Assembly (NCBI RefSeq): GCF_963169125.1
Contig: NC_084793.1
Coordinates: 213,058,652 to 213,122,651 of the forward strand
Length of the DNA stretch: 64,000 nt
DNA from: Humulus lupulus
Taxonomy: Eukaryota; Streptophyta; Magnoliopsida; Rosales; Cannabaceae
Direction: 5' to 3'
Shown: positions 10,934-24,082 of the stretch, piece by piece
Position numbering within the stretch: the first letter of the stretch is position 1
Layout of the letters: each line of letters opens with the position of its first letter
Notes under the pieces: generated by a model
Database searches by the model: none
What the model saw: the letters and a program-made list of their open reading frames with translations, nothing else
What the model was told of the DNA's origin: nothing
Program-made: the position numbers and the translations under genes

Positions 10934-11529
10934 TGTTGACCCTCATTTTGGTCAACTGACACGGAGTCAAATGCTTGATGTGATGGAAAGTATTGAATAA
11001 GATCTAATGGAAAGAAAAATAAACAACACAACAATTTATAGTGGTTCGGCCCCAAGAATTGGTAATGACCTACGTCCACTTAAGCTATTATTAATCTTGA
11101 TTCTCAAATGGGTGATCAAAGAACTAGGGTTCTTGAGTTTCACAAGCCTTTGAGGGATGAGTAATACAACCGAAAGATAATAACCAAAATTCTCTTCTAA
11201 AGCATAAACAAAAAATAGCCAAAAGTCCCTCCCTTGAGCTATTTCTCTCTATTTATAGGCTCAAGGTGAGTTACATGAATCAATCAAAGATATTTTTACC
11301 TAATTAATCGGATAATCAGGTATAAAGGAAAATAATCTCGGATATGATTACAAACTGTACAAGATTACTAAAAAATATACGAAGTATACGAGCAGTCTAG
11401 TCGTATATAAAACCCAAATGCTGTGTCAGGGGAACATCCCTGATCGATGGTCGAACAGAACCTCTGCCAGGTGTCAGCCACGTTTTAGAAATATTTGCCA
11501 CGTCATCCACACCTGCTTTTTGGATAACA
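10934..11529 (-). repeat. 3' LTR of element C
   Basis: Nearly identical to 23488-24082. On the + strand it starts TGTTGACC and ends TTTGGATAACA. A TATAAATAG box on the minus strand lies at about 11265-11257. 11530-11542 is the polypurine tract in reverse (TTTGCCCCCCAAG). Confidence 0.92.
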
Positions 11530-12410
11530 TTTGCCCCCCAAGTTTATTTATTACGACCAGCAATAAATAAACTTTAGGAAAATGACCCTTCGATTACCCC
11601 ACAAAATCTGTCAGAGTAGTTTGTGCCTCCTTGAAAAAAGTGACCTACTCACGTCCAATCATGCCTTTTCGGTTCCCAAGTAAACTTTTGACGGCTATCA
11701 CACTTCCCCATGCTTCGAAAAAGGGTAACTTATGATTGCCTCTTTTAACATATCTCAGAAAATATATATATAGCCTTCAAAATTACTTTTTCACCTTTTA
11801 CTAGCTATCTCTTTGTCAAGAACACTCCAAGAACTCCCAAGACAGAGCCTAGAAATTTCTCCGAAGTTCATCCTTCCTTGTTCTAGAAATCTGTTGCTCG
11901 CACGCCTAGAATCGAAGTTTCCCTAGGACTTCTCAATTTTCATATAGGTAAATTTCAGAACTTTCGTACCCTTTACTAGTGTTGTGCATGCCTGTTTATG
12001 ATAGCTTTTTAGGCTCTGAAACAATGTCGTGTTCCTGGGTAAAAATAAAGGAAAATTGGACGTTTGCCTGCTGATGTTAGATATGGTAGAGCATACTTGC
12101 TTTGTAGGGGTTATGAATCAGTTTGATAGTCGAGATCATAGGTTTAGGACATAAAATCGAAGTAAAAATTCGATTTTTAGGCTAGTTGAAAAACTGGGGT
12201 TTTCCCACCCTTACTAGAGTTGAAAAAGCATTTTCAGAAAAAACTTTTTACTTTCACTTTTTGATCTGTTTTTCAAACTGTTCATATAAAAAATTCAATT
12301 TTTCGTTAGAATGCTGCTGTATAAAAGTTAGACTTTTGTACACAAACAACGTTATTCTAACCATCTTCTTAGACTCTTCATCTTCACCTCCCCCTTTTTT
12401 CTGTTTGCAG
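11530..12410 (+). promoter_or_regulatory. Promoter, leader exon and leader intron of the C antisense gene
   Basis: A TATATATATAG box at about 11763 is followed by a leader with donor TAG/GTAAAT at 11948 and a pyrimidine-rich acceptor TTTGCAG ending at 12410. The ATG at 12417 comes just after the acceptor, the same layout as in D. Confidence 0.5.
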
Positions 12411-12416
12411 CTTTTA

Positions 12417-15400
12417 ATGCCAGACTTGTGGGGAGGTGAGAGGCCGATAAACGGCGACTTGCTTGCACAGCTGCTTGAGGGTGAAGAGCAACCAGCTCAG
12501 CAAATTCAAGAGATTCCCTTTTTGCGAATTTCTCCTCCAAGACCTCAACCAACTCCCGTCAGCATGGGTCGTGCCAAGTCTACCGCCAAAAAGGAGAAAA
12601 ACCCTTCAAATCCACCAGCCCAGCCTGGCTCGCAGGCTGGGATTCCCTCTACCAGTGGTCGAGATAATAATGGCCCTGGCCCTCACATCCAAGTCAGAGC
12701 CCGTCCTCGATATTCAGTTCTTCCTGAAGTTGACTGGTATCTTGCCCCACTCAGTCATGTAACCCCTAGGATGCTAGCCAACTACTTCAGAAAATACAGC
12801 CTTTCTGGGGTAACCCTCAAACTCCCTACTGCAGACGAGCGGGTGAATTGTCCTGGAGGCATTTTTAGCGCCTGGTCGAGATATCACATAGAGGCTAGGG
12901 CTACTCTTCCTCTTCATCCATTCTTCCAGGGGGTGGCGAACTATTTTGGAGTCGCTGATAACTCTATGGTATAGAGTTATTTTTATTAACTTTAAACTTG
13001 ATTTTTCGTGAAAAGAGTAATGAATGTGATGTTGTTTGTAAGTTTGATTAGTTTTTATCTTTCTTTTCTAGTTAGTGTACTAATTTAGGAGTCTTTTAAG
13101 TTGTTAGTGTTAAATGTAATTAATTAATTAATTCTGTTTGTTTTGTTGTTTAGGAAAGGAATTTTTGAATTGCCAAGGGAAAGAAAGGAATTCGAGGCCA
13201 AAGTGAACACTAAAGCTGGAAATGCTTCTGATTTGCTAGAGAACAAAATGCTATAGCATTTCTGGGTACTAGGAAATGACGTGGACAAAATACCAGCAGT
13301 AATTTCTTCATCTAATTCAGCGCCTATGTGGCAGTCACTTAAAATTATGTCAGCTGGTTGATGTGGATTGGACTAGTGGGCCAAAGAGAAGAAAGTGGGC
13401 TTTCTAATTAGGGTAAATGAAATTGTACCCTGGAGATATAGAAGAAAAGGAAGTACCAGCCACCATCACATTTATTACAAGATATAGGAGCTGCCATTAA
13501 GGGAGGAGACAGAGTTGCAGAATGAGAAGAACACCGAAAACCAAGCAAAAAGAGTGGAATTCTGAGAAAGAAGGAGAACACGAGCTTCCTAGCTCGAATT
13601 TTGTTATTCCTCTTCTTCTTCTATTCTCTTGTCTTCTTTTTAGCTTGGATTTTAATATTTTGTAAAAGACAAAACAACTTCCATGGCAAGACAGATTTTA
13701 TTTTCCATTTTATTTTCTGTTTTGAACATGAGCTAAGCTTCTTTGAGGCTTGGATAGCTATGAACCCCTATGACTTTGATTGATTAAATTGAATGCATGA
13801 GTTTAGCAATTTTACCTTTGTTCATTCAAGTGAGCTCACTGTTGCTAATTGTTATGAACCGGCCATGAATAACAATTTTACTAAGCTAGATCTAATTCTG
13901 GAAAGGTTAAATCTAGTGGAATTAACTTGGATGATGTAAGTGAATTACCATGTGTAGGTTGTTCTTAGTAAGTAAGATAGGAATATTTTACTACCTTGCA
14001 TAACTTGAGAATTGGTGTTTAACTGATGTTTTACAACCTGATTTAATATAGGAATGTATTGAATTAAGTGGTAGAACATAATCAGCGAGTTTTGGAAAAA
14101 CCTCACGAGCATATTGTGAATTATGTTAACACTGTGTAATTTTGCTGAGCCAAATGCTGTAACAATTGGGCAGATTCAGACGAGGGGGGGATTAGTTATT
14201 CAAGTCCATTTTCACATATACAACTTTTCTTGCAATTATTTTTCTAGCAATAGTAGCTACATTTTAAGCAAGTTTATTTACAGTCCTTTTAAATTAGATT
14301 CGTACTCAATCATTCTCATATTTTCCATTTATTTTAAGTTGTAATTAGTTGGTTTTACATTGTATTTTGTTTGCAATCCTTGTGGAGACGATCTTACTTA
14401 TCATTGTATTACTTGTGTGACTGCGTATACTTGCGTATATTAATTTCCACAACATTCGCCCCCTTTTAAATCACACCAAATGGATATAGAATGCTTGCTG
14501 CACTCTTTATCCTTTATAATCACAAAAAATGGCCAGAGCCTACCCCTCACGAGGTCAATTACCTTTTTGACCTTAAGTCCAACCCCCAACAGTCTGGTAC
14601 GGGGTTCTTTCACTTTTGTCACCAGGAGACTAGCCGAACCTTCCTGACTGACATAACCCATATTTCAAACGTGGGAAATACAGTCAGGAGTATTTCCTCA
14701 CGACCGACATGGTCGCGAATAACCTGGCCTTCACTCGAGGAGGTAAAAGTCTTTTTCCACTGGTCGCTGCTTTTATTTATCATTTTTCCTTGCATTTTTT
14801 TGAAACTTCTTGTGTTTTTCAAGCCCATGGTTGCGACCAAACCCAACACCAGACATGGTGTTTAGGTCTGCCATGTTGGCCAGCATGACGGACGTTGAGA
14901 AAAGCGTCAAATCTCTGGTCACCGAGGCCAAGTTGAGGCTAGTTGGCCTCTTGGCCCCTCACCAGGATGTGAGGGAATCCGTGGTAGGTAATGCCACTGC
15001 CGAGGAAAATCCCGAGCCGCAACTGCCATTGTCTCCTCCTCGATGGAGACCAACTGGGGTTACAATCAGGGAACCCGTTGGCACCTCCCCAGCAGAAAGG
15101 TCTTCTGCCCCCAAAGGAAAGGGAAAACAAAGGGCGACCGAGCCCGTCATAGACTTAGATGAGTCCTCTAACGAAAATGGTACAGTTATTTCATTCCTAG
15201 ATAGCTTGCCAATTCCCTGTCACTTATTTGATGGGGACGACAATTTTACATATACTCCAAACCTAGGGCCAGACTTCTTCATGCCAGAGAGTGAGTGTAT
15301 GACTAGTAGAGTCAATAGTATAGCGACCAGTAGTAATAGCTCGGGTATTGGACTTTACAATTTTTCTTTATTTCTTTTCTGATGCAACATAATTTGTCAT

Positions 15401-16546
15401 CTATTTTTGGCCTACTGTCTGCATGTTTACCTCTTTTGAAAAAATGGCCTCTGCAAACGTCTTCGACATCTACAGCACTCAGGAGGAAGAAGAAGTCCCC
15501 CTGGTTCATAGGAGGAAGTCATCCAGCATGATGGGGAGTCCAGTCAAATGCCCTCGGCTAAGAGGAACCGAGCCTCGGGCCCTTCGGCAGACGAGCCTCC
15601 TACCCCAGACACCGAACAGTGTCCTCTCGAACAGGAGGTTCCACCTTCAAACGCTCTAGCTGCCAAAGATCCATCACCCCCAGCCCCTACCGAACAAACA
15701 CAACAGGTTGGGGGGACTTCTCTTCGGACGAAACTTTCATACCGTGCCCTGAGGTCTGCCAAGGACCGCCTGGCCAAAATCCTCAAACATGACCGCTGCA
15801 AAGAGGCCATGGCAGGGACAAAGGAAATGGGGGTCAATCAGATCATCAACAGGGCCCTGAATGAGATCGCCAGTGTAAGCATCTTACTTCTCTTTACTTA
15901 CAATCTGATTTTTCGGAAGTCTGTCTAACACTTGTATTTTGCGTAGGCCATGCTGACTTTAACAGCTGCCCGTCTGTGCTCGGGTGCTAGCATCGCGTAG
16001 TCCCGTGTTCAGAAGTTGAAGTTGATGGAGGAGCTTAAAGCTGCGGAGGCAAGGCATGCAGGGGAGCTGGAAGTGGTGACCCAGCAGAAGGACTCTTTGG
16101 GCACGGATCTGGTGGAGAAACAGGCCTCTCTAGAAAGTGCTAGGAAATAGAGAGAGGAGAACCAGGAGGCCAGCCGAATCCACTGGCGCGAAGTCAAAAG
16201 GCTCGAGGGGGAAAATCTTGCGAAAGATAAGAGCATTGCCAGCCTAAAGATTCAAGTGGAGCAACTCAAGCTCACGAACGCCAAAGACCTGGAAAGGTAC
16301 AAGAACGTGACACTTCGATGCTTCTACGATTTCTGGAAGCATAACCAAAGTGCCAACTTCGACTACCTTCCAAAGGATGCTAGGAAAGCTGAGTTGGCTC
16401 GCTGCGCTGCTCGACTGGCTGCCGAAGAAAGGGCCAGAGTTCCTGCTTCCCCTAAAATTTCGCTAGCCACGGGGATGGATGAAGGGGAAGCTGTAGAAGA
16501 AGCGATCAACCAAGATGTTCCCCAAGATCCTCCTACTGCCCCTTAG
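12417..16546 (+). pseudogene. Antisense spliced gene of element C (PF04195-like, coiled coil), broken
   Basis: The first coding exon (12411-about 12966) has a Ser/Pro/Lys-rich N-terminus then the conserved domain (motifs LPLHPFFQGVANYFG). The domain resumes at 14491 after a 1.5-kb interruption with ILYNHKKW and NYLFDLKSNP. Later exons (about 14826-15290, 15430-15876) are Ser/Pro-rich with a lysine-rich patch (APKGKGKQR). The last exon (15947-16546) is a coiled coil that ends with a domain containing CFYDFWKHN, also seen in D. Lesions are a frameshift near 14680, frame changes around 15540, and in-frame stops near 15997 and 16147. The function is unknown; the homologue in A is the clearest copy. 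Confidence 0.7.
12967..14480 (+). mobile_element. Probable solo LTR or LTR-like insertion inside the C antisense gene
   Basis: About 1.5 kb of unrelated sequence separates two halves of a domain that is continuous in element D. The right part resembles a plant LTR 3' end (CCTTGTGGAGACGATCTTAC..., ending CCACAACA at about 14455). A plausible TG start is at 13009; flanks TTTCG and TTCGC share four bases, so a target duplication is uncertain. A GT/AG intron (12967 to about 14487) could hide it from the mRNA. Confidence 0.45.
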
Positions 16547-17229
16547 CTAGTTTTTTCCTTGTTTTCTTTTTCTTACATGACCCACGGGTCATGATGTTAA
16601 GACAATATTTATTTGTTTTTATTGCTGCACGGGCAACTTTTTCTTTTAAACTTAACATTTACATCCGAGCAGTAGTGCTCGCGGTGTAAAAGAATTCTTT
16701 TGATATTATAATATTTTTACTTTATTATAACATATGTTCGCATGACCGAACTTAGCATAGTACTTTGGTTTGACTTAACAAAATATAAAATTTTGAAAAA
16801 TACTCTAAGTACCGTAGCATGCTTTCACTTATTTTACTCATGTGTTTACATACCTTTTGGTATGCTTTGCTTCCTATGTACCTTATATGCCCCCCAAGTG
16901 ATCGAGGAGCTTTAGGTCCTTTGTCACTTGCCTTAACCAAAACCTGTACGAACATTACTGCTCGGCATAAAACATGAAAATTGTAATACAGCAAAACAAC
17001 ACACGTAATGAGCAAATACTTGTAAAAAATTACAAAGTTTGGCAAGAATGACTGGCTGCGCACAGTCCCTCATAATTCTCGTATTAAATGGACTAAACAT
17101 GTCTTTATGAGTGATCTTAAAAAAGATCTTACACTTATAAGCGATTAGCCATATTTCATGACCAACCCTTTTTCAAAAACTTGTAAAAAAATGAAAATTA
17201 ATACAAGCCAGTCCTTTAAGAAAGACTGT
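16547..17229 (-). other. Spacer between antisense gene and integrase of C
   Basis: No gene seen. It contains TATGCCCCCCAAGTGATC at about 16887, which also occurs as a diverged copy in D at about 42981. This confirms that the two elements share the layout downstream of the antisense gene. Confidence 0.55.
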
Positions 17230-18489
17230 TTACTGATAATACTTGCGCAGGTGTTCTCCATTCCAATAATGTGGAACAAGATCTCCATTCAAGCGTGCAA
17301 GTTTGTAAGTGCCTGGAGGAAGGACTTCTTCAATCTAGTAAGGTCCTTCCCAGTTTGGTCCGAGTACTCCAGCAGCTTGGTTGCGTGTGTTTAAGAAAAC
17401 TCTTCGAAGTACCAAGTCCCCGACGTTGAACTTTCTTTCTTTTACTTTAGAGTTAAAATACCGAGTGACTTTCTGCTGGTACACAGCTACTCGGAGCTGG
17501 GCTTTTTCTCGTTTCTCCTCGACTAGGTCTAGGGACTCCATCAACAATTGGCTATTTTGGTCTTGGTCGTATGTTATTCTGCGATGCGAGGGAGGATCTA
17601 ACTCGACAGGCAACATGGCCTTGTGCCCGTATGCTAAGGAAAATGGGGTATGACCTGTTACTGTTCGGTGGGATGTTCTATATGACCAGAGGACTTCAGG
17701 CAACTGTTCCGGCCAAGCTCCTTTAGCTTCCTCGAGCCTTTTCTTCAGGGTATCTTTCAATGTTTTATTTACTGCTTCGACTTGCCCATTTGCTTGGGGG
17801 TGAGCAACTGAAGAAAAGCTCTTGATGATGCCATGCCTATCGTAGAAGTCTGTGAACAAGTCACTATCAAACTTGGTGCCATTGTCCGATACAATCTTTC
17901 TTGGCAATCCATATTGACAAACAATGTTTTTGATAACAAAATCAAGTACTTTCTTTGTCGTTATGGTTGCGAGCGGCTCAGCCTCGGCCCATTTTGTGAA
18001 GTAGTTGACAGCTACCACTGCATATTTCACACCACCTTTCCTTGTAGGCAAGGACCCGATTAAATCTATACCCCATACTGCGAAGGGCCATGGACTTTGC
18101 ATTTGCTTTAACTCATTGGGAGCTGCTCGTGGGATCTTGGAAAACTGCTGACACTTATCACACTTTTGCACGAACTCCATCGAGTCCTCATTCATCGTTG
18201 GCCAGAAATATCCCTTCCTTAGGATATTTTTCGATAGGCTTTGCCCCCTAGCGTGGTCTTCGCAGAAGCCTTCATGTACCTCCTTCATCAGCTTTTTAGC
18301 GTCTTCTGGTGTAACACATCTGAGCAGTGGCATTGAGTATCCTCTTCGGTATAAAATACCATCGACAAGGATATACCTTACAGACTGTCTCTGAAAAGTC
18401 CTGGCTTTGTTTCTATCTGTTGGTAGTGTGCCGTTCGTGAGATACTCTAAGAATGGTGCCATCCATGTATCTGCTAACTGGATCACCAT
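17230..18489 (-). pseudogene. Integrase of element C
   Basis: Zinc-binding region (HARGQSLSKN, then CDKCQQF), catalytic core with the D,D,E signature visible as WGIDLIG, VSDNGTKF and NGQVEAVNKTL, then a GDLVLRRVF/LGPNWEGPY C-terminal domain. The frame runs without a break from 18489 to a TAG at 17335. After it the homology continues in the same frame to the natural end (EHLRKYYQ, stop at 17232-17230), so only one stop spoils the domain. It is in the same frame as RT-RNase H upstream. Confidence 0.9.
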
Positions 18490-18504
18490 ACTGGTTTCGT
18501 CTGC

Positions 18505-20412
18505 TCATTTGCTTGGTGCGCATAGCCGCTCAACTGGCACTATATTTAAAGTGTCAGCATCTTTTGCACTCGCGAGTTTGGCTAAGGCATCCGCGTTTGA
18601 ATTCTGATCTCGAGGTATTTGCTGGAGGGTATATTTTTCAAATTGTGCCAATAGATCCTTTGTTTTGTTCAGATAAGCCACCATTTTTAGGCCTCGTGCT
18701 TGGTACTCCCCTAAGACCTGATTCACTACCAGCTGTGAATCACTGTAGATATCCAGAACTTTTATGTTCATGTCTTTGGCTAACGTTGATCCAGCGAGTA
18801 GGGCTTCATATTCATCTTCGTTGTTTGAAGCGGTGAAATCAAACCTGATTGCGCAATGAAATCGATGCCCTTCTGGCGTTATCAATATCACTCATGCGTG
18901 GGATTCGTTGGATGATCCATCTGTGAATAGTTTCCATGAAGGAGCTTCAACTTGAGGCTCAGGTGCATTAGGCTTTTCACCCTGCTCGTTATCTGGGAGT
19001 TCAGTGAATTCAGCAATGAAGTCAGCCAAGACTTGTCCTTTTATTGCTGCTTGCGGTGAGTATGTTATGTCGAACTGCCCGAGTTTGACTGCCCATTTCA
19101 ACAAACGACCTGCAGCCTCGGGCTTTTGCAAAACTTGTCGAAGGGGCTGGTCAGTCAAGACTGTGATTGGATGGGCTTGGAATTAAGGACGTAACTTCCT
19201 TGAGGCCAAAATTAGACAATAGGCTAATCTTTCAATGGGAGGATACCTTAATTCGGCTTCGATCAACCTCTTGCTCACATAGTATACCGCCTTTTGTACA
19301 CCTTCTTCTTCTCTTACCAACACCGCACTAGCAGCATATTCGGTGATCGCCAGGTATATGAACAAAGTTTCCCCATCTACAGGCTTTAATAAGACGAGTG
19401 GCTGCGCCATGTGGGCTTTTAAGGCTTGGAAAGCCTGTTCGCAGTTTTCAATCCACTCGAACTTCTTGTTGCCTCTAAGTAGATTGAAGAAAGGAACGCA
19501 CTTATCTGTTGATTTTGAAATAAACCTACTGAGTGCGGCAATCCTTCCAGTCAAACTTTGCACATCTTTGATCTTCATTGGCGATTTCATATCGATCAGG
19601 GCCTTGATCTTCTCGGGACTAGCCTCGATTCCTCTCGAATTGACAATGAAGCCCAAGAACTTCCCTGATCCTACTTCGAAGGAACATTTAAGAGGATTTA
19701 GCTTCATCTGGTATTTGTTCAGAACATTGAAACACTCTTATTAATTTTTCACATGTCCTTCTGCCTTTTTTGACTTCACCAGCATGTCATCAACGTACAC
19801 CTCCATGTTTATCCCGATCAATTCCTTAAACATGTGGTTAACTAGTCGCTGGTAAGTCGCACCAACATTTTTCAATCTGAAGGGCATTACTTTGTAACAG
19901 TATAGCCCTGTATCAGTCCGAAAGCTAGTGTGATCCTCATCATGGGGATGCATACTAATCTGATTGTACCCTGAGTATGCATCCATGAAGGAGAGGATCT
20001 CATGGCCTGCAGTTGCATCGACCAGCTGGTCGATCCTTGGGAGTGGGAAGCAATCTTTAGGGCAGGCTTTGTTAAGGTCTGTGAAATTCACGCAGGTCCG
20101 CCATTTGCCATCCGGCTTGGGAACCAGCACTAGATTAGAGACCCATGATGGATAAAATGCCACCCTGATGAACCCATTCTCCTTCAGTTTTTCAACTTCT
20201 TCCTTTAAGGCTTTTGATCTGTCTTTATCGAGCAGCCTTCTTTTTTGTTGCACGGGTGGAAAGCTTTTGTCAATGTTCAGGACATGGCTGATAACTGCAG
20301 GATTTATCCTAACCATGTCTTTATGCGACCAGACGAAAACTTCCTGGTTCTTCCTCAAAAATTCCACCACTGCGCATTTGGTTGTTGTCTCTAAATTTTT
20401 GTCGACCTTCAC
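18505..20412 (-). pseudogene. Reverse transcriptase-RNase H of element C
   Basis: RT blocks include WRTCVNFTDLNKACPKDCFP, FMDAYSGYNQI and the active-site YVDDMLVKSK. RNase H follows ([44 protein letters not shown]). It is a single reading frame with integrase, interrupted only by stop codons at about 19741, 19183, 18892 and 18505. A frameshift near 20450 separates it from protease. Confidence 0.9.
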
Positions 20413-20663
20413 AACTCTGGTTGGATACTCTTCATCGATTAGACCTCTTCAAGGTCCTCGACAGGTCCTATATCTTCTTCAAAATCCTCAAAGGGAGGAT
20501 CTAAGTCTCTATCCTCACTTTGGGCAACACCCTATTTGGTGACCTCATCACCTGATTGGGCTTGTACATCAATGGCCATTTTCAACTCTTTTGGGGGAGC
20601 ACTCCTCGACATACCCTTCTTGGCCTTAGTGATTGAGGCATTGTAGCACTCCCTTGCTTCCCT

Positions 20664-21041
20664 CTAGTTTCCCAATACGCGTCCTACCCCTACGTCTGTT
20701 GGGAATTTCATGGCTAAGTGCCATATAGAGGTGACGCCCCAAAGGTCGACCAGTATTGGCCTTCCAATCACTGCATTATAGGCTGAAGGACAGTCAACTA
20801 CTATAAAAGTAGTGAGTAATGTCCTGTTGGCGGGCGCAGTACCTGCTGTCACTGGAAGCCTGATTGACCCCGTTGGAGCGAGTCCCTCACTAGAGAAACC
20901 ATAAATTGTTTGGTTGCAAGGCTCCAAGTCCTTTGTGGACAATTTCATTCGTTCCAGCGAAGATTTATACAGGATGTTAACTGAACTTCCTGTATCGACT
21001 AGTACTCTTTTCACCATCATATTGGCAATCTGAACATCCAT
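20664..21041 (-). pseudogene. Aspartic protease of element C
   Basis: Retropepsin-type active site VLVDTGSSVNILY, a flap-region stretch YGFSSEGLAPTG and YNAVIGRPIL at the end. It is in the same frame as the downstream half of gag, consistent with a gag-pol fusion, and a stop follows at 20664. Confidence 0.85.
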
Positions 21042-21116
21042 GACCAGCAGATCGGAATGTGGGAACTGGACATGCTAGGCATCATTATCAGAGAAATTTA
21101 TTACATCGTCCTCTGT

Positions 21117-23439
21117 TCAAGCCTTTTTCGTTGCCCGATCCTCCACAGTCATCATTTCGATGTCCTGGTCATGGCGTAGGGTCCGAGCGTATCGTTCCCT
21201 TGCCTTTCCGCTGTTTCCCGTGAGGTGCGGGCCTCCGCAGATGGTGAGTAAGGTGCCTGCCACGAGATCAGGCTGTAAAGGTGGTGAGCATTGGCGTGCA
21301 AGCGCCTGCTTGTTGCCACCTGGAGCCTCTCTTTGGGAAGCTCCCGCAGCTCGCACGTATTTCCTCAAGTGTACTTGTCTAATAAGGAACTCGATTTCGT
21401 CCTTCAGCTGGTTACATTCATTCGTATCGTGTTCGTAGTCATTATGAAAGCGACTAAACTTGGTTGTGTCCCTTTTCGAAATATCCTTTCGAATGGGAGC
21501 GGGTCTTTTGTAGGGTACATTGAAACTTGTGGCCTGATACACCTCTGCTCGAGACTCAACAAGAGCATTATAGTTAGTGAACCTTGGCTCATAACGGTTG
21601 CCCTTAGGGCGCTTACTCTTGGAGGTAGAGGGCTCCTTATGGGGCCGTTTCCCCCCATTCTTGCCGTTGCCATTCCCATTGCCTTTGCTGTTGTCGTTGG
21701 GCTTTGACCCATTGGCGACTTTGGCGGGGTCTTCTATCCCTATATCCTTATTTGGGGTCTTTCCCTCACTGGCAATTGCATCCTCAAGCTTGATGTATCG
21801 ATCAGCTCGATCCAAGAACTCTTGGGTAGTTTTAACCCCATGCTTCCTGAGGCTACTCCAAAGGGGCGTACGGCGTCTAACTCCTGCAGTTAGGGCCATC
21901 ATTTTGCCTTCATCTCCCACTGTTTTGGCCCCGGCTGCCGCTCGCATGAAACGCTGGACATAATCTTTCAGTGGTTCTCCTTCTTGCTGGCGTATCTCGA
22001 CTAGCTGGTTTGCCTCAGTAGGGTGCACACAACCCGCGTAGAATTGTCCATAAAACTCCTTTACGATCATCTCCTAGGATACTATACTTGCAGGAGGGAA
22101 CTTAAAGAACCACTCCTGTGCAGCATCAAAAAGTGTTGCAGGGAAGATCTGCATCGAGTGTCTTCAAACACCTTCTGAATGTCCATTTGTATCTCAAACT
22201 TGTTGACATGAGATACTGGGTCACCATACCCGTCAAAGTTCAGAAGTGTGGGCATTTTAAACTTACTGGGGGTTTCAGCCATGGCGATCCTTTGTATGAA
22301 AGGAGTGCCCCTTCTCCTATCATACTCGATATGAGACATTCTTCCCCCGACCAGCTGTTGCACTGCTTGGTTCAGGGCATCTATTTGGGCCTGGACGGCC
22401 TCAGGAATTTCCGGGGCTTCTGGTGCCGGGGGAATGTACTCATCGTGCCTTTCTCGGTGGTCGTTGGGTACATCCCTTAGGTCAACGTCTCTTCACCACT
22501 GCTCGCTGGCTCCGAGTCGGCTAAAGACATTGTTTTGTCTGGGCTCCCCCCCATCATTATGTCCTGCATGTCGGTCTTCTCTAGGTGGGGGGCTTCTGCC
22601 TCCACCTCTCTCCTCATTTCTCCGACCAGCATTCCCTCTGCCTGAGTCGGCCTCATTGTAGCTGTGGCCATCTCTGAAACTCGACTGGCTATGGTGGGAC
22701 TGACTGTTTCCTCGGTTGCCTCCTTGGGCTGGAACTTCCCGAGCTTAGGGGGAGGCTTGTGCTGGTCGGTGGATCCTCGTGCATTGTCATGCCGTGGAGG
22801 GCCCCTGACCGCAGAGCCTATCTCTGAGTTCCTTCTGTTGGCAAAAGGATGCTGCCCCCTAATCGTTGGGTGCGGCTCTTCACCCCCCGGGCGTCTAGGG
22901 TTGCGGGGCTGTTGCCCGGCCCTATTCTGCCTTGGATGCGGGGGATTGCCTCGACCAGCCTGGGATGGAGGCTGTGTCTCAGGGTCCCTAGGTGGCACAT
23001 CATCCTGAGGCATTGGTGGCTGCTCAGGTCTTTGAGGGCTTGTTGGCTGGAGCGGAGGGCTAGGATTGGGACCTCTTTGAGGTGGCCCACTCGGGGGTTG
23101 ATCAGGCTGCGAGGCAGGTGCAGCCTGATTCCTAGCTAATTGGAGGGCTGCCATGGCATCCCTCTGACGACGGTCCATCTCCGCCTGTCTCTCGCTTAGC
23201 TATTGGTGCTGGCGCTCTATCTCCCTCTGCTGTGACACCATTATCTCAGCGGCACTCTCTTGATTGGCCCTCAGAGCGGCCAGTTCATCTTGCAACACCC
23301 CCAGTGTTTTCTTTAGGGCCTCAGAGTCTACTTCCTCCTCATTGAACTCCAAATGAGGCTCGTCTTCAGCCATATTTGGTGGAGGAGGCTGGGATGGTGC
23401 GGCAGCAGCCTGTCCAGTTTTCTTGGATGTCTTTGCCAT
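21117..23439 (-). pseudogene. gag of element C
   Basis: Start MAKTSKKTG at 23439. It has a coiled-coil-like and Pro-rich N-terminal half (23439-22477), then a retrotransposon gag domain (22363-21700; KFKMPTLLNFDGYGDP, FYGQFYAG, EGEPLKDYVQRFMRAA). The C-terminal nucleocapsid-like part has RFHNDYEHDTNEC, in which the first Cys of the plant CX2HX4HX4C knuckle is Ser. Breaks are an in-frame TAG at 23202-23200 and frame changes near 22470 and 22090. Confidence 0.85.
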
Positions 23440-23464
23440 TAGTACCTTCAACAACTTCTTCTCA

Positions 23465-23487
23465 AGCTCTCAATGAAAGCATCAGAA
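23465..23487 (-). other. Primer binding site region of element C
   Basis: Reads TTCTGATGCTTTCATTGAG on the minus strand directly after the 5' LTR end GGTCAACA. Elements B and D have TTTTGGTGCTTTCAT at the same spot. I cannot name the priming tRNA from sequence alone. Confidence 0.6.
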
Positions 23488-24082
23488 TGTTGACCCTCGT
23501 TTTGGCCAACTGACATGGAGTCAAATGCTTGATGTGATGGAAAGTATTGAATAAGATCTAATGGAAAGAAAAATAAACAACACAACAATTTATATTGGTT
23601 CGGCCCCAAGAATTGGTAATGACCTACGTCCACTTAAGCTATTATTAATCTTGATTCTCAAATGGGTGATCAAAGAACTAGGGTTATTGAGTTTCACAAG
23701 CCTTTGGGGGATGAGTAATACAACCGAAAGATAATAACCAAAATTCTCTTCTAAAGCATAAACAAAAATTAGCCAAAAGTCCCTCCCTTGAGTTATTTCT
23801 CTCTATTTATAGGCTCAAGGTGAGTTACATGAATCAGTCAAAGATATTTTTACCTAATTAATCGGATAATCACGTATAAAGGGAAATAATCTCGGATATG
23901 ATTACAACTGTACAAGATTACTCAAAAATATACAGAGTATACGAGCAGTCTGGTCGTATATAAAACTCAAATGCTGTGTCAGGGGAACATCCCTGATCGA
24001 TGGTCGAACAGAACCTCTGCCAGGTGTCAGCCACGTGTTAAAAATATTTGCCATGTCATCCACACCTACTTTTTGGATAACA
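23488..24082 (-). repeat. 5' LTR of element C
   Basis: Pairs with 10934-11529. It contains the same minus-strand TATAAATAG promoter box (about 23820) and ends GGATAACA at 24082, followed by the target duplication ATATT. Confidence 0.92.

Larger units (their letters stand above)
10934..24082 (-). mobile_element. Gypsy element C (Tat-like, complete structure)
   Basis: LTRs of 595-596 bp lie at 23488-24082 (5') and 10934-11529 (3'), flanked by the perfect 5-bp duplication ATATT (10929-10933 and 24083-24087). On the minus strand: primer site, gag, protease, RT, RNase H and integrase (to 17230), a spacer, then an antisense spliced gene on the + strand (12417-16546), the polypurine tract and the LTR. 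The two LTRs differ only slightly (about 2-3% by eye), so C is younger than host element D. gag and pol are broken by stops. Confidence 0.93.

Noticed and set aside
12186..12416. Start of the C antisense protein at 12186
   Set aside because: The stretch before 12411 ends in a pyrimidine-rich acceptor and reads as intron; the ATG at 12417 matches the layout in D.
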